Positions 17,414 through 26,335 of a stretch of DNA of 34,595 nucleotides are shown here, piece by piece; position 1 is the first letter of the stretch; every line of letters begins with the position of its first letter. The stretch is from the NCBI GenBank assembly GCA_902787185.1, contig CADAFP010000032.1, forward strand, positions 1 to 34,595, given 5' to 3'. The notes beneath the pieces are model-generated. The model made no database searches. It was not told the DNA's origin and saw nothing but the letters and a program-made list of their open reading frames with translations. This stretch comes from an uncultured Bacteroidales bacterium. Its GTDB lineage: Bacteria > Bacteroidota > Bacteroidia > Bacteroidales > Muribaculaceae. The position numbers and the translations under genes are program-made.

Positions 17414-18478
17414 ATGAGTGACCTTCATACTACACTTATACAGAACAAACGCATAGAATACATTGACGCCTTAAGGGGTTTTGTAATGTTTCTGGTTGTT
17501 TTCAATCATATGGCAGGGTATTGCTGGCATATTAAAGAAATGGGAATTTCTTTTCACGACCGCCTAGAAGAATTGCAGATGCCAATGTTTTTTTTCATTA
17601 GTGGCTTTGTTTCGTTCAAGCCCAACTTAGTATGGAATGGTCGTCAAGTAATCAGTTTATTGAAAAAAAAGTTCCCTTTATTAATGATTTCACCTTTCTT
17701 TTTCTTTTTACCATACTTGCAATTTGAGAAAATTGCGTTTTACGATGGCATAACTGATACTTTCAAAGTAGGATATTGGTTCACTTTTGTTTTATTTCTG
17801 TTCTTTGCTATTTATACTCTCATCAGATTCTTGTTCAGGAATCGATGGATTGCTACTGTTATATCGCTTGTTTTAGGCCTTTTCTTACACTACATCATTT
17901 ACCAGCCAATATATAATGCCATCCCGCTTTCAGCAGATGCCAAGGGTTTTCTTTCACTTTATACCTGGATATATTTTATCTATTTTGCTTTAGGAGCTAT
18001 CGCGAGAGAACATCTACTAAAATTTGAAAAACTTCTTGACAGCAAATGGCTTCTACCATCATGCATAATGATTTACTTTTTATTAATTATTTATAAGAGC
18101 TATTTTAATTCGGGCATCACAATCATACCCGTTACCATCACGGGTTTGATCGTCCTTTTTTCATTTTTCAGAATCTATCAATCTCACTTTACCAAAGAAC
18201 ATGCCCTTGGCAGAACATTACAGTTTATGGGCCGCAGGACTCTTGATATCTATTGGATACATTTCTTTTTCATACCAGTTAATTTAACCTTTGTAACGGT
18301 ATTTCGTGAGCACCCGATGCCTGTTATCGAAGCTGGAGTATCGTTTGTCATAGCCAGCATCATTATCGCTTGTAGTCTTTTCATCGGTAGTACCATCCGC
18401 CTTAGTCCTATACTTGCCCATTGGTTGTTCGGTGAAAAGATAAAACCAAAGAAATCCCAAACCACAACCAATCAGTAA
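17414..18478 (+). CDS. Acyltransferase 3 family membrane protein
   Basis: This 354-residue protein opens with RIEYIDALRGFVMFLVVFNHM (from about residue 13), the characteristic start of the acyltransferase 3 family (OafA/NodX/WecH type), and then has about ten hydrophobic helices. These enzymes transfer acetyl or other acyl groups to sugars or lipids at the membrane; the acceptor here is unknown. The C-terminal tail KIKPKKSQTTTNQ is basic and polar. The gene is visibly richer in A/T, with different codon choice from the flanking ABC-F and GNAT genes, suggesting a separate origin. The GNAT gene starts 6 nt downstream, so they may be co-transcribed. Confidence 0.88.
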   Translation: MSDLHTTLIQNKRIEYIDALRGFVMFLVVFNHMAGYCWHIKEMGISFHDRLEELQMPMFFFISGFVSFKPNLVWNGRQVISLLKKKFPLLMISPFFFFLPYLQFEKIAFYDGITDTFKVGYWFTFVLFLFFAIYTLIRFLFRNRWIATVISLVLGLFLHYIIYQPIYNAIPLSADAKGFLSLYTWIYFIYFALGAIAREHLLKFEKLLDSKWLLPSCIMIYFLLIIYKSYFNSGITIIPVTITGLIVLFSFFRIYQSHFTKEHALGRTLQFMGRRTLDIYWIHFFFIPVNLTFVTVFREHPMPVIEAGVSFVIASIIIACSLFIGSTIRLSPILAHWLFGEKIKPKKSQTTTNQ

Positions 18479-18484
18479 GGTATT

Positions 18485-19027
18485 ATGCTTAACATCGTGA
18501 CCATCAATAGTGGCAATGCCGACAATGAGGAGTTGAGGCGGCTTTATGAGACGGCTTTTCCTGAGCAGGAGCAGATACCGTATGAGGAGCTGATTGAGCT
18601 GCTGGATAAGATGGATATCGACTATACCGCCTACTATGACGATGACGTGCTGGTGGGCTTGACAATGGTGCTGCGGTTGCCTCGCTACAATTGGGCATGG
18701 TACTTTGCCGTGCGCGACGAGTTGCGCGGTAAGGGCTACGGCCAGGGCATTTTGTCAATGGTACTCGAGAAATACCGCAATGACCACCCCTTTATCATGG
18801 ACATCGAGTCGCCCTACCAGCCCGATGCGCCCAATCCCGAGCAGCGCCGTCGGCGCCATGCCTTCTACGTGCGCAACGGCTTTAAGGACACGCCGACGAG
18901 CCGCACCTGGGACGGCCTCACCTTCACCATCTTGACCCATAGCGACGAACCGTTCACCCAGCAGGATTATGACGACATCATCGCCGCTTTGCGTGCCGTT
19001 TGGGAAAAAATGCCAGGCAAACAATAA
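18485..19027 (+). CDS. GNAT family N-acetyltransferase
   Basis: This 180-residue protein has the GNAT fold signature. Beta strands around DYTAYYDDDVLVGLTMVL lead into the acetyl-CoA pyrophosphate-binding loop R81-G-K-G-Y-G86 (motif A). A later HAFYVRNGFKDT segment matches motif B, where the conserved Tyr often acts as general acid. The substrate is unknown. It follows the acyltransferase gene by 6 nt, but its codon use matches the GC-rich majority of the window. Confidence 0.88.
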   Translation: MLNIVTINSGNADNEELRRLYETAFPEQEQIPYEELIELLDKMDIDYTAYYDDDVLVGLTMVLRLPRYNWAWYFAVRDELRGKGYGQGILSMVLEKYRNDHPFIMDIESPYQPDAPNPEQRRRRHAFYVRNGFKDTPTSRTWDGLTFTILTHSDEPFTQQDYDDIIAALRAVWEKMPGKQ

Positions 19028-19046
19028 GACATTTTAACCTTTCGCG

Positions 19047-19078
19047 TTTGCTCGTTTTAGGACAATCCAGTAATTTTG
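19047..19078 (+). promoter_or_regulatory. Sigma-ABfr-type promoter with almost no leader
   Basis: TTTG (19047-19050) and TAATTTTG (19071-19078) have 20-nt spacing, a near-ideal Bacteroidetes promoter. Transcription would start at or within a few bases of ATG 19084, so the mRNA is likely leaderless or nearly so. Confidence 0.75.
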
Positions 19079-19083
19079 CGAGC

Positions 19084-20040
19084 ATGAAGCGGGCAATCCT
19101 CATATTCATGGCACTTGTCGCCCTTGTTGGGGTGGCACAGGAGAATCAGACGATCAAGCTGCAGTTTGACCAGTCCAAAATCAGTCCGCAGTTCACCATG
19201 CCCGAGCTGCCCGGCATTGCCATGCCCGCCACCAACATCAAGCCCACTTTCAACGCCAACCTGCCCACCGCCGCCGACCTCAAACTTGACTATCACAGTC
19301 AATTGCCCGACTCACTGGCCGTTTATCAGCAGGATTGGCGCACGACATCCCCGTCATTGCCTCGTTTCCATTACGACACCAGCCCCTATAGCCGTGACTG
19401 GTCGTCGAGCGGCGTGATCACAAGCGTGGGCGGAGGCTATTTGGTCGGTTCAGGCTCGCACACGACCTATCCCGGCATGGGTAATATGGCAAGCGCCAGC
19501 GTTGCCTTTACCATGCCGATGGGCGACCGCTTCCAGGTGACTGCAGGCTTGACAGGCAGCAAGTACCACTTCGACCGCGACGCCTGGAACGACTACGGCG
19601 TGTTTGCCAACGCCTCGTTCCGTCTCAACGACCGCCTGTCGCTCAACGCCTTCGGCCAGCACTATTTCAGCCAGCGGTTCCACTCGGTGGCATCGATGCC
19701 CTTCTTGGGCAGTTCGTCTTATGGCGGCACGTTAGGTTGGAAAGCCAGCGACCATTTTTCGCTTGACGTGGGAGCCCGCCGCATCTACGACCCCTACACC
19801 GGCACATGGCGCACCCTGCCCGTCGTGCAGCCCACCATCAACCTGCTGGGTGCGCCCATCTCGTTTGACGCCGGCCCGTTGATTTACCAATTCCTTGACA
19901 ACCTTCTGGGCAGCGGCAAGAAGGACCGCGACTGGGGCGACCCGCGCTACCGTCCCGTCACCATCCCCAACACCATCAGCACCCAACCCGGCTTCAACCC
20001 CAACAGCCCCGTCAGCATCCCCGACCCCTTCAGGCGCTAA
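19084..20040 (+). CDS. Secreted protein of unknown function, beta-rich, possibly outer membrane
   Basis: This 318-residue protein starts with a clear signal peptide (MKRAILIFMALVALVGVAQ). A polar, proline-rich region (about 20-115) is followed by a stretch with alternating hydrophobic/aromatic residues typical of beta strands (from about 118, SSGVITSVGGGYLVGSGS, to about 245), and a proline-rich end. I do not recognise a named domain. Strand spacing and Gly/aromatic content suggest a small outer-membrane or periplasmic beta structure; this is inference. The start at 19084 is fixed by the promoter immediately upstream and by the signal peptide; a longer in-frame start at 19000 would overlap the GNAT gene. 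Confidence 0.75.
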   Translation: MKRAILIFMALVALVGVAQENQTIKLQFDQSKISPQFTMPELPGIAMPATNIKPTFNANLPTAADLKLDYHSQLPDSLAVYQQDWRTTSPSLPRFHYDTSPYSRDWSSSGVITSVGGGYLVGSGSHTTYPGMGNMASASVAFTMPMGDRFQVTAGLTGSKYHFDRDAWNDYGVFANASFRLNDRLSLNAFGQHYFSQRFHSVASMPFLGSSSYGGTLGWKASDHFSLDVGARRIYDPYTGTWRTLPVVQPTINLLGAPISFDAGPLIYQFLDNLLGSGKKDRDWGDPRYRPVTIPNTISTQPGFNPNSPVSIPDPFRR

Positions 20041-20108
20041 AAAACCTCATTGTCAAAGCGCTTACCAGCGAAGATTTAGTGGTTTTTAATATTTTTAGGG
20101 ATATGGAT

Positions 20109-20139
20109 TTTGATAGCTGAGAAAGAAGTCGTAAATTTG
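20109..20139 (+). promoter_or_regulatory. Sigma-ABfr-type promoter of the Crp-like regulator
   Basis: TTTG (20109-20112) and TAAATTTG (20132-20139) are spaced by 19 nt. The leader to ATG 20158 would be about 13 nt. This decides the start at 20158 rather than further upstream in frame. Confidence 0.7.
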
Positions 20140-20157
20140 CAGGTTGAATTGTATCTT

Positions 20158-20859
20158 ATGGATATTAAGAGTACGATAGAGGATATTATCAGGGAAGATT
20201 TGGCCGATATTTGGTCGATTTTGAATAGCGAGGAGAAGCATCTCATCGCCAATAACTTCATTATCCACAACTATCGCAAGGGCCAAATCATCTATGCCGA
20301 GAAGGACGAGCCTGAATTCCTGTGGTGTCTGATCAAGGGCAAGGTGAAACGCTTCAAGAACGGCGTGGGCGGCAAGCAGCAAATTCTGCGTCTGTACCGC
20401 CCCATCCAGTACTTCGGCTACCGCGCCTGGTTCGCCAAGGAGCCTTACGTCGCCAGCACGATGGCGATTGAGCCGTCGCAGGTGGGCAGCATTCCCATGA
20501 CGGTGGTGAAACAGCTCATCGACGGCAACATCAATCTGGCGTGGTTCTTCATCCATGAACTCTCCAAGCACCTGGGCGGCAGCGACTCCAAAGTGGTGAC
20601 CTTGACCCAGAAGCACATCCGCGGCCGTCTGGCCGAGGCACTGTGCATGCTGGTGGACAACTATGGCTACGAGGACGACGGCAAGACGCTCAAGATCTAC
20701 ATGGCGCGTGAGGACCTTGCCAATCTGTCGAACATGACCACCGCCAATGCCATCCGCACCCTCTCGACCTTTGCCCAGGAACGCATCATCACCGTTGACG
20801 GCCGCCGCATCCGCATCGTTGACGAGCCCACCTTGCGCAACATCAGCCGCTTTGGATAA
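20158..20859 (+). CDS. Crp/Fnr family transcriptional regulator
   Basis: This 233-residue protein has an N-terminal cyclic-nucleotide-binding-like beta roll (about 20-130; NYRKGQIIYAEKDEPEFLWCLIKGKVK) and a C-terminal winged helix. The latter contains LTQKHIRGRLAEALCML and the recognition helix region LANLSNMTTANAIRTLSTFAQERII. No cysteines are arranged as an Fnr iron-sulfur site, so it is likely ligand- or redox-independent of that type. It is followed after 16 nt by DUF4924 and then rfbD and prfC, all on the same strand and closely spaced, so it may head an operon. Confidence 0.88.
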   Translation: MDIKSTIEDIIREDLADIWSILNSEEKHLIANNFIIHNYRKGQIIYAEKDEPEFLWCLIKGKVKRFKNGVGGKQQILRLYRPIQYFGYRAWFAKEPYVASTMAIEPSQVGSIPMTVVKQLIDGNINLAWFFIHELSKHLGGSDSKVVTLTQKHIRGRLAEALCMLVDNYGYEDDGKTLKIYMAREDLANLSNMTTANAIRTLSTFAQERIITVDGRRIRIVDEPTLRNISRFG

Positions 20860-20875
20860 AGCCACTCATGACGCT

Positions 20876-21436
20876 ATGATCATCGCCCAAAAGAAACGTA
20901 AGGAAAATATCGCTGAGTACCTCCTGTACCTGTGGCAGGTCGAGGACCTGTTGCGTGCCTGCAAACTGGACATCGACACGGTAGATAAAGTGGTGATTTC
21001 CCGCTATGACGTTGATGAGAAGACACGGCACGACATCCGCGAGTGGTATGAGTCGCTCATCAAGATGATGGAACTGGAGAACGTGCGTGAGAAGGGGCAT
21101 ATACGCGTGTGCCACAATGTGCTCATCCGCCTGAACGACCTGCACACGCAGCTGCTGGCAGACCAAGGCCGCTTCCCCGACTATCACGCCGACTACTACC
21201 GCACCCTGCCCCACATCGTGCAGTTGCGTGCCACATTGCCCGAGCAGGAACGTCCCAGCGAGCTGGAGACCTGCTTCAACGCCCTCTATGGCGTGATGGT
21301 GCTGCACATGCAGGGCAAAGAGATATCGCAGGACACCGCTGCCGCGATTTCCCAGATTTCGCACTTCATCGGCCTGCTCGCCGCCTATTACAAGCGCGAC
21401 GAGGAGAAACCGCTGTTTGGCGACGACATGAATTAG
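20876..21436 (+). CDS. DUF4924 family protein
   Basis: This 186-residue, mostly helical soluble protein begins MIIAQKKRKENIAEYLLYLWQ and ends FIGLLAAYYKRDEEKPLFGDDMN; it matches what I know of the Bacteroidetes-specific DUF4924 family. Function is unknown. It lies between a Crp-like regulator and rfbD, and the order DUF4924-rfbD-prfC is familiar from other Bacteroidales. The start at 20876 is chosen because the longer in-frame ORF would overlap the regulator gene. Confidence 0.82.
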   Translation: MIIAQKKRKENIAEYLLYLWQVEDLLRACKLDIDTVDKVVISRYDVDEKTRHDIREWYESLIKMMELENVREKGHIRVCHNVLIRLNDLHTQLLADQGRFPDYHADYYRTLPHIVQLRATLPEQERPSELETCFNALYGVMVLHMQGKEISQDTAAAISQISHFIGLLAAYYKRDEEKPLFGDDMN

Positions 21437-21451
21437 ACTATAGAGAAGACA

Positions 21452-22345
21452 ATGGACCAAATCAACATACTCATCACCGGCGCCAACGGCCAACTGGGCC
21501 ACGAGATGCGCAATGTGCTGTCAGGAGACCGGCGTTACAACGCCATCTTCACCGATGTGGCAGGTGACAACATCGTCAGCCTCGACATCACCGATGAGGC
21601 AGCCGTCGAGCATCTGGTGGCAGACCAGCGCATCGCGGTCATCGTCAACTGCGCTGCCTATACCGCCGTTGATGCCGCCGAAGACAATGAGCCACTGGCC
21701 GCACGCCTCAATGGCGATGCCGTGGGCATCCTCGCCCGCGTCGCCCATCGCCATGGCGCCCGTATGGTTCACGTCTCGACCGACTATGTGTTTGACGGAC
21801 AAGGGTGCATCCCTTACACCGAAGCGATGCCCACCAATCCCCAATCGGCTTACGGACGCACCAAACTTGACGGCGAACGCCAGTTGCTCGACACGATGGG
21901 CGACGATGCCGTCATCCTGCGCACGGCCTGGCTCTACTCCCCCTACGGCAAGAACTTCGTCAAGACGATGCTCATGTTGGGCAAGGACAAGCCCGCGTTG
22001 AAGGTCGTGTTTGACCAGGTGGGCAGTCCCACCTGCGCACGCGACTTGGCCCGCGCCATTGTCACCGTCATCAGTGCCGACGAGTGGCATGGCGGCATCT
22101 ACCACTTCAGTAACGAGGGCGTCATCTCGTGGTATGACTTCACCAAGGCGATTCACCGCCTGGCGGGCATCACCACCTGTGACGTGCAGCCCTGTCACAG
22201 CGACGAATTTCCCGCCAAGGCCCACCGTCCCGCCTATAGCGTGCTGGACAAGACGAAATACAAAACCACCTTTGGTGTCACTGTCCCCTATTGGCTCGAC
22301 AGCCTCAAGGACACCATCGACCAACTCCTAACTTATAACCCCTAA
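21452..22345 (+). CDS. rfbD: dTDP-4-dehydrorhamnose reductase
   Basis: This 297-residue protein is a short-chain-dehydrogenase-like reductase. TGANGQLGHEM near the N-terminus is the NADPH-binding glycine motif; NCAAYTAVDAAE and HVSTDYVFDG follow; the catalytic YxxxK is Y134-G-R-T-K138. These are the diagnostic motifs of RfbD/RmlD, which reduces dTDP-4-dehydro-L-rhamnose to dTDP-L-rhamnose for surface polysaccharide. The other three rhamnose genes are not in this window. The last seven codons, ending in LLTYNP and the stop, are written in a 7-bp repeat that continues past the stop. Confidence 0.93.
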   Translation: MDQINILITGANGQLGHEMRNVLSGDRRYNAIFTDVAGDNIVSLDITDEAAVEHLVADQRIAVIVNCAAYTAVDAAEDNEPLAARLNGDAVGILARVAHRHGARMVHVSTDYVFDGQGCIPYTEAMPTNPQSAYGRTKLDGERQLLDTMGDDAVILRTAWLYSPYGKNFVKTMLMLGKDKPALKVVFDQVGSPTCARDLARAIVTVISADEWHGGIYHFSNEGVISWYDFTKAIHRLAGITTCDVQPCHSDEFPAKAHRPAYSVLDKTKYKTTFGVTVPYWLDSLKDTIDQLLTYNP

Positions 22346-22355
22346 CTCAATAACA
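22321..22355 (+). repeat. Five degenerate 7-bp units (CTAACTC type) across the rfbD stop codon
   Basis: Units start at 22321, 22328, 22335, 22342 and 22349, with variants CCAACTC, CTAACTT, ATAACCC, CTAACTC and AATAACA. The array spans the 3' end of rfbD, its stop and most of the spacer before prfC. Confidence 0.7.
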
Positions 22356-22365
22356 AAGAAGAATA

Positions 22366-23943
22366 ATGTCATTGACAACTGAAATCACCCGCCGCCGCAC
22401 CTTTGCCATCATCTCCCACCCTGATGCCGGCAAGACAACGTTGACCGAGAAGCTGCTGCTCTTTGGTGGCGCGATTCATGTGGCAGGCGCCGTGAAATCC
22501 AATAAGATTAAGAAGACCGCCACCAGCGACTGGATGGAGATTGAGAAGCAACGCGGCATCTCGGTTGCCACCTCGGTTATGGGATTCAACTACGGCGACT
22601 ACAAGATTAATATCCTTGACACGCCTGGCCACCAGGACTTCGCCGAGGACACCTACCGCACCCTCACCGCCGTTGACAGCGTTATCATCGTGGTCGATGT
22701 CGCCAAGGGTGTGGAGACCCAGACGCGCAAGCTGATGGAGGTGTGCCGCATGCGCAACACCCCCGTCATCATCTTCGTCAACAAGCTCGACCGCGAGGGC
22801 CGCGACCCGTTCGACATCCTCGACGAGTTGGAGCAGGAGCTGAAGATTGACGTGCGCCCCCTGAGCTGGCCCATCAACATCGGTGCCCACTTCAAGGGCG
22901 TGTACAACATCTATGAGCACAACATCAGCCTGTTCAAGCCCGACAAGCAGCACGTGACCGACCGTGTAGATATCAGCGACATCAACGACCCCGCCATCGA
23001 CGCTGCCGTGGGCAAGGCCGATGCCGAGAAGTTGCGTGCCGACATCGAACTCATCGACGGCGTGTATCCCGACTTCAACACGCTCGACTACCTTGATGCC
23101 AAGGTGGCACCCGTGTTCTTTGGCTCGGCGCTCAACACCTTTGGCGTGAAGGAGTTGCTGGACTGCTTTGTGCGCATCGCCCCGTCGCCCCGTCCCGTGA
23201 GTGCCATCGAGCGCACGGTGGAGCCCGGCGAGGACAAGTTCACGGGCTTCGTGTTCAAGATCCACGCCAACATGGACCCCAATCACCGCAGTTGCATCGC
23301 CTTTGTCAAGGTGTGCTCGGGAGTGTTCCAGCGCAACGGCAACTACAAGCACGTGCGCAGCGGCAAGAGCTACCGCTTCAGCGCCCCCACCGCCTTCATG
23401 GCGCAGAAGAAGGAAATCATCGACGAGGTTTACCCCGGTGACATAGTTGGTCTGCCCGACAACGGCATCTTCAAGATTGGCGACACGCTGACCGAGGGCG
23501 AAGACCTCCACTTCCGCGGCCTGCCGAGCTTCTCGCCCGAGATGTTCAAGTACATCGAGAACACCGACCCGATGAAGACCAAACAGCTCAACAAGGGTAT
23601 TGAGCAACTGATGGACGAGGGCGTGGCCCAGATGTTCATCAACCAGTTCAACAACCGCAAGATCATCGGCACCGTGGGACAACTGCAATTCGAGGTCATC
23701 CAGTACCGCCTGCTGCACGAGTACGGAGCCCAGTGCCGTTGGGAACCCATCCACCTGTACAAGGCGTGCTGGATCGAGAGCGAGGACGAGGACGCCCTGG
23801 AAGCCTTCAAGAAACGCAAGCACCAGTTCATGGCGCTGGACCGCGAGGGTCGCGACGTTTTCCTTGCTGACAGCAACTACGTCCTGCAGATGGCACAGCA
23901 GGATTTCCCGAAAATCACCTTCCACTTCACCAGTGAATTCTAA
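22366..23943 (+). CDS. prfC: Peptide chain release factor 3 (RF3 GTPase)
   Basis: This 525-residue translational GTPase has the usual RF3 length. The G1 motif [13 protein letters not shown] lies at about 18-30. Next come the switch I region with [11 protein letters not shown]3 DTPGHQDF and G4 NKLDRE. Domain II contains [19 protein letters not shown], and the C-terminal domain contains [19 protein letters not shown], distinguishing RF3 from EF-G. RF3 recycles RF1/RF2 from the ribosome after termination. It is 20 nt downstream of rfbD and probably co-transcribed, although a repeat array fills the junction. Confidence 0.96.
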   Translation: MSLTTEITRRRTFAIISHPDAGKTTLTEKLLLFGGAIHVAGAVKSNKIKKTATSDWMEIEKQRGISVATSVMGFNYGDYKINILDTPGHQDFAEDTYRTLTAVDSVIIVVDVAKGVETQTRKLMEVCRMRNTPVIIFVNKLDREGRDPFDILDELEQELKIDVRPLSWPINIGAHFKGVYNIYEHNISLFKPDKQHVTDRVDISDINDPAIDAAVGKADAEKLRADIELIDGVYPDFNTLDYLDAKVAPVFFGSALNTFGVKELLDCFVRIAPSPRPVSAIERTVEPGEDKFTGFVFKIHANMDPNHRSCIAFVKVCSGVFQRNGNYKHVRSGKSYRFSAPTAFMAQKKEIIDEVYPGDIVGLPDNGIFKIGDTLTEGEDLHFRGLPSFSPEMFKYIENTDPMKTKQLNKGIEQLMDEGVAQMFINQFNNRKIIGTVGQLQFEVIQYRLLHEYGAQCRWEPIHLYKACWIESEDEDALEAFKKRKHQFMALDREGRDVFLADSNYVLQMAQQDFPKITFHFTSEF

Positions 23944-23963
23944 TACATACTAACGGCAATAGA

Positions 23964-24026
23964 ACTTGAAACTAAAGACTAGAAACTAAGGACTAAGGAC
24001 TAGGGACTAGATACTAAGGACTAAAA
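23964..24026 (+). repeat. Nine tandem degenerate 7-bp units (ACTARRR) upstream of the kinase-RapZ gene
   Basis: Units start every 7 nt from 23964 to 24020. Consensus is ACTA followed by three purines, mostly ACTAAGG, with ACTAGGG, ACTAGAA, ACTAAAA and ACTTGAA variants. The last unit ends 9 nt before ATG 24036, so it also occupies the ribosome-binding region. Confidence 0.9.
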
Positions 24027-24035
24027 ACGATAGCA

Positions 24036-25499
24036 ATGGAAAGACTCAGAAGACTATATGAACAATATGTGGGCAGTGAGCCCACCGAAATCGTCCTCAT
24101 GGACAAGGCGGGCTCTAACCGCCAGTACTACCGCCTTCACGGCGAGCGCCCCATCGTCGGCGTCATCGGCGAGGCACGCGAGGAGAACGACGCGTTCATC
24201 TACATGGCGCGCCACTTCCGCGAACGTGGATTGTCGGTGCCCGAGGTTTATGGCGTGAGCGACGACCACATGGCCTATATCCAAGAGGACCTGGGCAAAA
24301 AGCCCGAGAACATCTTGTGGAACAAGATTCGCCGCAGTTCCATCACCCATGCCTTCACCAGCGAGGAAAAGGAACTGCTGCGCCGCACCATGCGCGACCT
24401 GGTGGACATCCAGTTCCGCGGGGCAGAAGGCTTTGACTACAACAACTGCTACCCCGCCAAGTGCTTTGACGAGCGCTCCATCAAGTGGGACCTGAACTAT
24501 TTCAAATACTGTTTCCTCAAGGCCACAGGCATCATCTTTAACGAGGACAAGTTGGAGAACGACTTTGAGCGCTTGACCCATGACCTGCTGGCGGTGCCCA
24601 GCGAGACGTTCATGTACCGCGACTTCCAGTCCCGCAATGTGATGCTCGTGGGCGATGCCGACCATCCCGCCGACTGCAAACTGGCGTTCATCGACTTCCA
24701 GGGCGGGCGCAAGGGCCCGTTCTACTACGACGTGGCATCATTTGTGTGGCAATCGCGCGCCAAATATCCTGACGACCTGAAGAAAGACCTCGTCGAGGCC
24801 TACTTGCAGAAACTCAAGCAGTACTTGCCCGACCTTGACGAGAAGGAATTCTATAATAACCTGCGCCTGTTTGTGCTGTTCCGCACCTTGCAGGTGCTGG
24901 GAGCCTACGGTTTCCGCGGCTACTTTGAGAAGAAGCCCGACTTTATGAAAAACAGCATTGTTCCCGCTGTCGCCAACCTGCGCAAGCTGGTGGTGGACCA
25001 TCCGTTTACCCAGTATCCCTACCTGAGCCTCGTCATCGATGAGCTGGTGAACCTCAAGGATTTCGTCAGCGAGGACAAAGGTCTGACCGTCAGGGTGATG
25101 AGCTTTGCCTATAAGAAAGGCATTCCCCACGACCCGTCGGGCAACGGTGGCGGTTTCGTGTTCGACTGCCGCGCCCTGAACAACCCGGGCAAATATGACA
25201 AGTACAAGGCATTCACGGGCCTCGACCAGAATGTGATTGACTTCCTGAAAAAGGAGAGCACCATCGACCAATGGCTGGAGCACGTCTATGCGCTGGTCGA
25301 TGAGTCGGTGGAACGTTACAAGAAACGCAGTTTCACCGACCTGATGGTATGCTTCGGCTGTACGGGCGGCCAGCACCGTTCGGTATATGCCGCCGAGCAT
25401 TTGGCCGAGCACATCCACAAGAAATTTAACGTGCGCGTCGAGTTGTCTCACCGCGAGCAGCCCGACCACGAACGCACCCTTAATCCCATAGACCGATGA
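24036..25499 (+). CDS. APH-type sugar kinase fused to RapZ C-terminal domain (AmgK-RapZC-like)
   Basis: This 487-residue protein is a two-domain fusion. Residues about 1-330 are an aminoglycoside-phosphotransferase-like kinase: catalytic block YRDFQSRN with D196 and N201, and metal-binding D220 in IDFQGGRKGPFYYD. The His of the usual HxD motif is Tyr here. Residues about 350-487 match the RNase adapter RapZ C-terminal domain: VMSFAYKKGIPHD, FDCRALNNPGKY and the hallmark GCTGGQHRS (441-449). The N-terminal Walker-type domain of RapZ is absent. Its stop overlaps the start of a MurU-like gene by 4 nt. AmgK and MurU form the cell-wall sugar salvage route in Pseudomonas, so a MurNAc/GlcNAc anomeric kinase is the best guess; the RapZ part may sense amino sugars. 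Confidence 0.88.
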   Translation: MERLRRLYEQYVGSEPTEIVLMDKAGSNRQYYRLHGERPIVGVIGEAREENDAFIYMARHFRERGLSVPEVYGVSDDHMAYIQEDLGKKPENILWNKIRRSSITHAFTSEEKELLRRTMRDLVDIQFRGAEGFDYNNCYPAKCFDERSIKWDLNYFKYCFLKATGIIFNEDKLENDFERLTHDLLAVPSETFMYRDFQSRNVMLVGDADHPADCKLAFIDFQGGRKGPFYYDVASFVWQSRAKYPDDLKKDLVEAYLQKLKQYLPDLDEKEFYNNLRLFVLFRTLQVLGAYGFRGYFEKKPDFMKNSIVPAVANLRKLVVDHPFTQYPYLSLVIDELVNLKDFVSEDKGLTVRVMSFAYKKGIPHDPSGNGGGFVFDCRALNNPGKYDKYKAFTGLDQNVIDFLKKESTIDQWLEHVYALVDESVERYKKRSFTDLMVCFGCTGGQHRSVYAAEHLAEHIHKKFNVRVELSHREQPDHERTLNPIDR

Positions 25500-26257
25500 A
25501 AGCACTGATTTTTGCCGCAGGATTAGGCACACGCCTGCGCCCATTGACCGACGACCGTCCCAAGGCGATGGTCGAGATAGCCGGCAAGCCCATGCTGCAG
25601 CACGTCATCGAGCGTGTTGCCGCTGCTGGATTTGACGACATCACCATCAACATCCACCACTACGGGCAGATGATTATCGACTTCCTGGAGGAGCACGACA
25701 ACTTTGGCGTCAATCTGCACATCAGCGACGAGCGCGGCTTGCTGCTCGACACCGGCGGCGGCATCCTCAAGGCACGGCAGTGGCTGGATGGTGACGAGCC
25801 CTTCCTCGTACACAACACCGACATCATCAGCACGCTGGACCTGAAGGCATTCTATGACTACCATGTCGAGCATGACGCTCTGGCAACCATCCTGGTCAAG
25901 GAGCGCGAGACGCAGCGCTATTTCCTGTTCGATGAGAACGACCGCCTGTGCGGATGGACCAACAAGGCGACAGGCGAGTTCAAGCCCGATCCCGAAAAGT
26001 TGCGCGACCGCAACCTGCGCGAAATGGCATTCGGCGGGCTGCACGTCATCTCACCGCGCATCTTCCCCCACCTGGAGCGCTACCGCCGCCAGGAAGGCGA
26101 GAAATTCTCCATCACGCCGTTCTACATCAACGAGTGCAAGCACTACCTCATCCACGGCTATCATCCTGACACCGACTACCAGTGGCTCGACATCGGCAAG
26201 CCCGAGACGCTGGCTCAAGCCCAGCAATTGCTGGACACGGGCAATATCTCACGCTAA
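25496..26257 (+). CDS. Sugar nucleotidyltransferase, MurU-like
   Basis: This 253-residue protein has the nucleotidyltransferase signature AAGLGTRLRPLTDDRPKAM (residues 7-25): GxGTRxxPxT plus the conserved Lys. HNTDIIS provides the metal-binding Asp, and a C-terminal YQWLDIGKPETLAQA follows. The length fits MurU (N-acetylmuramate-1-phosphate uridylyltransferase) and not the longer GlmU, which has an acetyltransferase half. The ATG overlaps the kinase-RapZ stop (ATGA), implying coupled translation. Together they would phosphorylate and uridylylate recovered MurNAc or a related sugar; a mannose- or heptose-1-phosphate substrate remains possible. Confidence 0.88.
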   Translation: MKALIFAAGLGTRLRPLTDDRPKAMVEIAGKPMLQHVIERVAAAGFDDITINIHHYGQMIIDFLEEHDNFGVNLHISDERGLLLDTGGGILKARQWLDGDEPFLVHNTDIISTLDLKAFYDYHVEHDALATILVKERETQRYFLFDENDRLCGWTNKATGEFKPDPEKLRDRNLREMAFGGLHVISPRIFPHLERYRRQEGEKFSITPFYINECKHYLIHGYHPDTDYQWLDIGKPETLAQAQQLLDTGNISR

Positions 26258-26274
26258 GACGCCAAGGCGCAAAA
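26251..26274 (+). repeat. Three degenerate 8-bp units (ACGCYAAG) across the MurU-like stop codon
   Basis: ACGCTAAG, ACGCCAAG and GCGCAAAA are consecutive 8-bp units. The TAA stop of the nucleotidyltransferase gene lies in the first unit. Confidence 0.5.
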
Positions 26275-26335
26275 TTTTTATAACCGCTTAAACTTTTTAG
26301 CATTGATTCCATCAAAACAACAGCTAAAACCAGAA

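Noticed and set aside
23964-24026. Heptad arrays as a CRISPR array
   Set aside because: Units are only 7 bp, contiguous, without spacers, and no cas genes are present.
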